DNA from: Zoogloeaceae bacterium
GTDB taxonomy: Bacteria; Pseudomonadota; Gammaproteobacteria; Burkholderiales; Rhodocyclaceae
Assembly (NCBI GenBank): GCA_024235675.1
Contig: JACKLZ010000001.1
Coordinates: forward strand, 930,001 to 994,000
Reading direction: 5' to 3'
DNA: 64,000 nt
Shown here: positions 61,047-64,000 of the stretch, piece after piece
Numbering within the stretch: the first letter of the stretch is position 1
How the letters are laid out: each line of letters begins with the position of its first letter
Program-made: the position numbers and the translations under genes
The notes under the pieces: model-generated
Seen by the model: the letters and a program-made list of their open reading frames with translations, nothing else
What the model was told of the DNA's origin: nothing
Databases searched by the model: none

Positions 61047-62123
61047 ATGAATCGTCTTCTCGAAGTTCGCAAGCTCGGCCAGCAAATCTGGCTCGACAAC
61101 CTGTCCCGCAGTCTCATCCGAGACGGTCACCTCGCCCGTTTCGTTCAAGAAAACGGCGTTGCCGGCGTCACCACCAACCCCGCCATTTTTCAGAAAGCCA
61201 TCGCCGGCGGGCGCTACTACGGAGACGATCTGGCCCGCCTCAAGGCCGAGCCGATCACGGCAGAGTCGCGCTACGAACAGCTGGTGATTCCCGACGTCCA
61301 GGCCGCCTGCGACCTGCTGCACGCCACCTGGTCCGACGCCAAGGGCGAGGCCGGCTATGTCAGCCTGGAAGTCTCCCCGGCGCTGGCCCATGACGAAGAC
61401 GGCACCGTGGCCGCAGCGCATCGCCTGCACGCCGAGGTCGCCCGCGACAATCTGCTGATCAAAGTGCCGGCCACCCCGGCAGGCGTACGCGCCATCGAGC
61501 GCCTGATTACCGACGGCATCAGCGTCAACGTCACCCTGCTGTTCTCGCTCGCCCAAACCGACGCCGTCGCCGCCGCCTATGTGCGCGGACTCAGCGCCCG
61601 CGCCGCAGCCGGCAAGCCCGTAACGGGCGTGTTTTCAGTCGCCAGCCTGTTCCTGAGCCGTGTCGACACGCTGGTGGACAGCCGTCTGGACGAGATGGAT
61701 GAGGCCGCCCGCGAACTGCGCGGTGGCAGCGCCGTCGCCATGGCCCGCCTCGCCTACCAGGCCTACCGCAACCGTTTCCACGGCGAAGAATTCAGCGCGC
61801 TTCGCGCCCAGGGCGCCCGCCCGCAGTACCTGCTGTGGGCCAGCACCGGCACCAAGAATCCGGCCTATAGCGACTTGCTCTATGTCGAACCGCTGATTGG
61901 CCCCGAAACCGTCAATACCCTACCCGACGCGACGCTCTCCGCATTGCTCGACCACGGTCGGGTACAGCTCACGGTCGACAGCAACACCGTCGGCGCACAG
62001 GCACACTTTTCAGGCCTGGCCCGCCGCGGGCTGGATATGAGCGCTATTGGGGATGAACTTCAAACGGCCGGACTGGCCCAGTTCGAAACCGCTTTCGCAG
62101 AACTGCTCGCCGCCACAGCGTGA
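61047..62123 (+). CDS. tal: transaldolase
   Basis: Transaldolase moves a dihydroxyacetone unit between sugar phosphates in the pentose phosphate path. The 358-residue enzyme belongs to the longer (Tal-Pgi-like, type 2) group: QQIWLDNLSRSLIRDGHLAR, ENGVAGVTTNPAIFQKAIAG, the Schiff-base Lys in DNLLIKVPATPAGVRAIERL, and YLLWASTGTKNPAYSDLLYV. The ATG at 61047 gives the standard start, but no Shine-Dalgarno sequence precedes it. It follows the FAD gene by 68 bases and may or may not share its transcript. Confidence 0.94.
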   Translation: MNRLLEVRKLGQQIWLDNLSRSLIRDGHLARFVQENGVAGVTTNPAIFQKAIAGGRYYGDDLARLKAEPITAESRYEQLVIPDVQAACDLLHATWSDAKGEAGYVSLEVSPALAHDEDGTVAAAHRLHAEVARDNLLIKVPATPAGVRAIERLITDGISVNVTLLFSLAQTDAVAAAYVRGLSARAAAGKPVTGVFSVASLFLSRVDTLVDSRLDEMDEAARELRGGSAVAMARLAYQAYRNRFHGEEFSALRAQGARPQYLLWASTGTKNPAYSDLLYVEPLIGPETVNTLPDATLSALLDHGRVQLTVDSNTVGAQAHFSGLARRGLDMSAIGDELQTAGLAQFETAFAELLAATA

Positions 62124-62129
62124 TTGAAC

Positions 62130-62161
62130 GGCCAGCGGCATTGCGCCGCTGGCCCGCTTTT
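62130..62161 (+). terminator. terminator after tal
   Basis: GGCCAGCGGC (62130-62139) and GCCGCTGGCC (62145-62154) form a perfect 10-bp stem with a 5-base loop, followed by CGCTTTT. It lies between tal and the convergent RidA gene. Confidence 0.8.
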
Positions 62162-62168
62162 CAAACGC

Positions 62169-62525
62169 TCAGACGGCCGCCACCACCGTAATCTCCACCC
62201 GCAACGCGGGCGAGGCCAGACGCGCCTCAACCGTCGTCCGCGCGGGCGCAGCGCCGGCCGGCAGCCAAGCCTCCCACACCGCGTTCATGGCCGCGAAATC
62301 GGCCATATCGGCCACGTGAATCAGTGCCGACAAAATACGGCTGCGGTCACTGCCCGCCTCGGTCAGCAGACGATCCACCCGAGCCAGCATCTCGGTGGTC
62401 TGAGCCGTGGCGTCACCCGGCGCGTCGACACCACCGGCCGTCTGCCCACACAAATAGACCAGGCCGCCGTGGCGAACAATTTTCGACATGCGCGCACCGG
62501 TGTGCATCCGTTCGATTTCTGACAT
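62169..62525 (-). CDS. RidA family protein
   Basis: RidA proteins hydrolyse reactive enamine/imine intermediates or act on related substrates. The 118-residue protein has LVYLCGQTAGGVDAPGDATA, QTTEMLARVDRLLTEAGSDR, and the ending RTTVEARLASPALRVEITVV, where the Arg before TTVEA matches the active-site Arg. The P-A-R-T-T pattern and the Glu support an active deaminase-type member rather than a non-catalytic one. AAGGAG precedes the ATG. It is downstream of the DUF3135-like gene. Confidence 0.88.
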   Translation of the reverse strand: MSEIERMHTGARMSKIVRHGGLVYLCGQTAGGVDAPGDATAQTTEMLARVDRLLTEAGSDRSRILSALIHVADMADFAAMNAVWEAWLPAGAAPARTTVEARLASPALRVEITVVAAV

Positions 62526-62604
62526 TGTGACTCCTTGAATTGAGCTGCGCTGACCAGCGTACCGCATCGGCCGCCTGGAATCACAAGGTGGCGACGTGAA
62601 GCGG

Positions 62605-62946
62605 CTAGTTGCTGCGATCCGGGTTGGCACCGTCATGCGGCGGCAACAGCAAGCGCTGGCGAAGCATTTCGAGTTCATCAGAATTTCGGTGTAGCGCGTG
62701 AACCCGCGCGCGCATGGCCTCGAGGCGGTCTTCGATCATGCCGACCAACTCACGCGTGGCCTTGATCGGCGAGCCGGCCAGCGCGCGGACGCTGTCGATC
62801 TGCGCCTGGAATTCACGCAGCCGGTCAGCCTCCGCTGGCGGGTGCGATGCAATCATGCGGTCGATGGCCCGCTCACGCGCACGGAAGTACGCCGCCGGGC
62901 TACGTCTGGCCAGATTACTCCAGGCATCGAAATCAAAATCCGCCAC
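62605..62946 (-). CDS. DUF3135-like hypothetical protein
   Basis: A 113-residue helical, charged protein starting VADFDFDAWSNLARRSPAAY with long helices (FRARERAIDRMIASHPPAEA and the Arg/Leu-rich end). The DFDFDAW opening resembles DUF3135 proteins. The GTG at 62946 is chosen since GGAGGCGG lies at the proper distance; a GTG two codons upstream is possible. It reads with ridA downstream. The function is unknown; coiled-coil and size suggest an accessory role. Confidence 0.68.
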   Translation of the reverse strand: MADFDFDAWSNLARRSPAAYFRARERAIDRMIASHPPAEADRLREFQAQIDSVRALAGSPIKATRELVGMIEDRLEAMRARVHALHRNSDELEMLRQRLLLPPHDGANPDRSN

Positions 62947-63030
62947 GCTCACCCGCCTCCATCGGCTCGTGCATGCGTTTGATCCTACGGCGGTACCCTC
63001 CCGGCGGCAAGGTGAGGATGTCACGAAAAG

Positions 63031-63064
63031 AAAAAACCCAAGCGGCCTGCGCACGCTTGGGTTT
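63031..63064 (-). terminator. terminator after cheA
   Basis: AAACCCAAGCG (63034-63044) and CGCTTGGGTTT (63054-63064) form an 11-bp stem with a 9-base loop. On the reverse strand six T follow, so it ends the chemotaxis transcript. Confidence 0.9.
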
Positions 63065-63083
63065 GCCTTGAAGCGAGTGCGAA

Positions 63084-64000
63084 TCAGGCGGCGAGCAGTT
63101 TGTTCTTCGAGTGTTGAATCAGCACCGCACGCGACACACCATGGCGTTCGCCGACGCCGAGCAGCTCTTTCATGTCGAGAATCAGCACGATCTGGCCATT
63201 GGACAGCGTGGTAACACCCGCGACGCCTTTGGGCCGGAAATCGTCCAGCGATTTGATCACCGCGTCTTCGCGTCCGGCAAAGCTGTCGATGGCAAGAATG
63301 AAACTCTGCTCTGCGGTCTGCATGAGCACGCCGTACTCTGGCTGGGTGTCCTGTGGCCAGCCGAGCAGGTTGGCCAGCGGCACGATCGGCAGGACCTCGC
63401 CGCGCACCACCATGGTGGCCCGGCCACCAACTTCCTGAACCTCGTCGGGCGTGATCGGCAGGATTTCGCGCACCATCGACAGCGGCACCGCCAGCGGCTG
63501 GTCGCCAAGGCGAACCAGCAACACCGGCAAGATGGCCAGCGTCAGCGGGAGGCTGATGACGAAGCTGGTGCCCTGGCCGGCGACCGATTTGATGTCGATC
63601 TGGCCATTGAGCTTCTGGATGTTGGTGCGCACCACGTCCATGCCAACGCCACGGCCGGACACGTCGGAGACAACGCCTGCGGTTGAGAAGCCGGGCAGAA
63701 ACACCAGGTTGTAGCTCTGGCGCTCGTCCATGGTGTTGGCTTCTTCATCGGTGATGAGGCCCTTGGACACCGCCGAGGCGCGCAGATTTTCGGCGTTCAT
63801 GCCACGACCGTCGTCGGCCACCAGGATGATGATGTGGTCACCTTCCTGGCGCGCTTCGAGGCGCAGAATGGACTTCTCGCTCTTGCCGTTGGATTCGCGC
63901 TCTGCCTTGCCTTCGACGCCGTGGTCGACTGCGTTCCGGATCAAGTGAATGATCGGGTCCGACAGATCTTCGATCATGGTCTTGTCGATCTCGGTGTCTT
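63084..64000 (-). CDS. cheA: chemotaxis histidine kinase CheA, C-terminal part (cut by window edge)
   Basis: The 305 visible residues run in from the right edge without a start. They hold the HATPase domain (N box IHLIRNAVDHGVEGKAERES, G1 VADDGRGMNAENLRASAVSK, G2 GRGVGMDVVRTNIQKLNGQI, and GQGTSFVISLPLTLAI) and a CheW-like regulatory domain (PLAVPLSMVREILPITPDEV onward). The Hpt, CheY-binding and dimer domains lie outside. Upstream genes cannot be seen. A terminator follows, so this CheA is the last gene of its transcript. Confidence 0.95.
   Translation of the reverse strand, partial: DTEIDKTMIEDLSDPIIHLIRNAVDHGVEGKAERESNGKSEKSILRLEARQEGDHIIILVADDGRGMNAENLRASAVSKGLITDEEANTMDERQSYNLVFLPGFSTAGVVSDVSGRGVGMDVVRTNIQKLNGQIDIKSVAGQGTSFVISLPLTLAILPVLLVRLGDQPLAVPLSMVREILPITPDEVQEVGGRATMVVRGEVLPIVPLANLLGWPQDTQPEYGVLMQTAEQSFILAIDSFAGREDAVIKSLDDFRPKGVAGVTTLSNGQIVLILDMKELLGVGERHGVSRAVLIQHSKNKLLAA

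Overview
The window looks like a core chromosomal segment of a high-GC betaproteobacterium, most likely Rhodocyclales/Zoogloeaceae (Azoarcus/Thauera-like). The grounds are the gene orders exbB-exbD-lpxK-Trm112-kdsB-adk, DUF3579 / argD-argF-argG, rpsT divergent from murJ, xseA-sodB, and an extra stand-alone infA. This assignment is inference from gene content. I saw no rRNA, tRNA, CRISPR array, insertion sequence or prophage.

Layout. 1-8533 is catabolic: a divergent LysR (cut by the edge), bauA-mmsA for beta-alanine/malonate semialdehyde, an orphan methylmalonyl-CoA decarboxylase (scpB), a second LysR with a GST, a tautomerase, an aldehyde dehydrogenase and a DUF6398 protein. 8649-14174 holds acnB and acnA head to head. 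14214-22808 is mixed: YchJ, a DUF6394 protein coupled to a two-RCK potassium channel, a receiver-only response regulator, ATP adenylyltransferase, a YkgJ protein, a branched-chain-type substrate-binding protein, UPF0149, TrmB, DusC and ArsC. 22948-31622 has rpmE, a GT39 membrane protein, orn, an M48 protease, rsgA, a thiolase, a CobD/CbiB-family protein, a NUDIX CoA pyrophosphatase, a retropepsin-like protease and a YjfB-like small protein. 31627-36211 carries yajQ, ppnP, DUF2788 and argG/argF/argD. 36499-47043 contains DUF3579, rpsT, murJ, a PEBP protein, a 6-phosphofructokinase, the adk-to-exbB cell-envelope run, a DnaA-box cluster in an AT-rich gap, xseA and sodB.

The most unusual part is 47188-60978. 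An ECF sigma factor with a tiny zinc-finger anti-sigma and truC precede an ArsS-type radical SAM protein, a sodium:solute symporter and a metallophosphoesterase-like protein that has lost its usual metal ligands. After an HD-GYP protein and infA, a second block follows: a VTT-membrane/FAD-disulfide-oxidoreductase fusion, DUF547, DUF1223, two small glycosyltransferases (TIGR04283- and TIGR04282-like), DUF3047 and a SelD-N-terminal-like FAD oxidoreductase, nearly all overlapping or a few bases apart. Together these resemble the rSAM/selenodomain (arsenosugar-type) gene set. Most of its proteins have no defined role, so it is my best candidate for an incompletely described system. The window closes with transaldolase, a RidA protein, a DUF3135-like protein and the C-terminal half of CheA.
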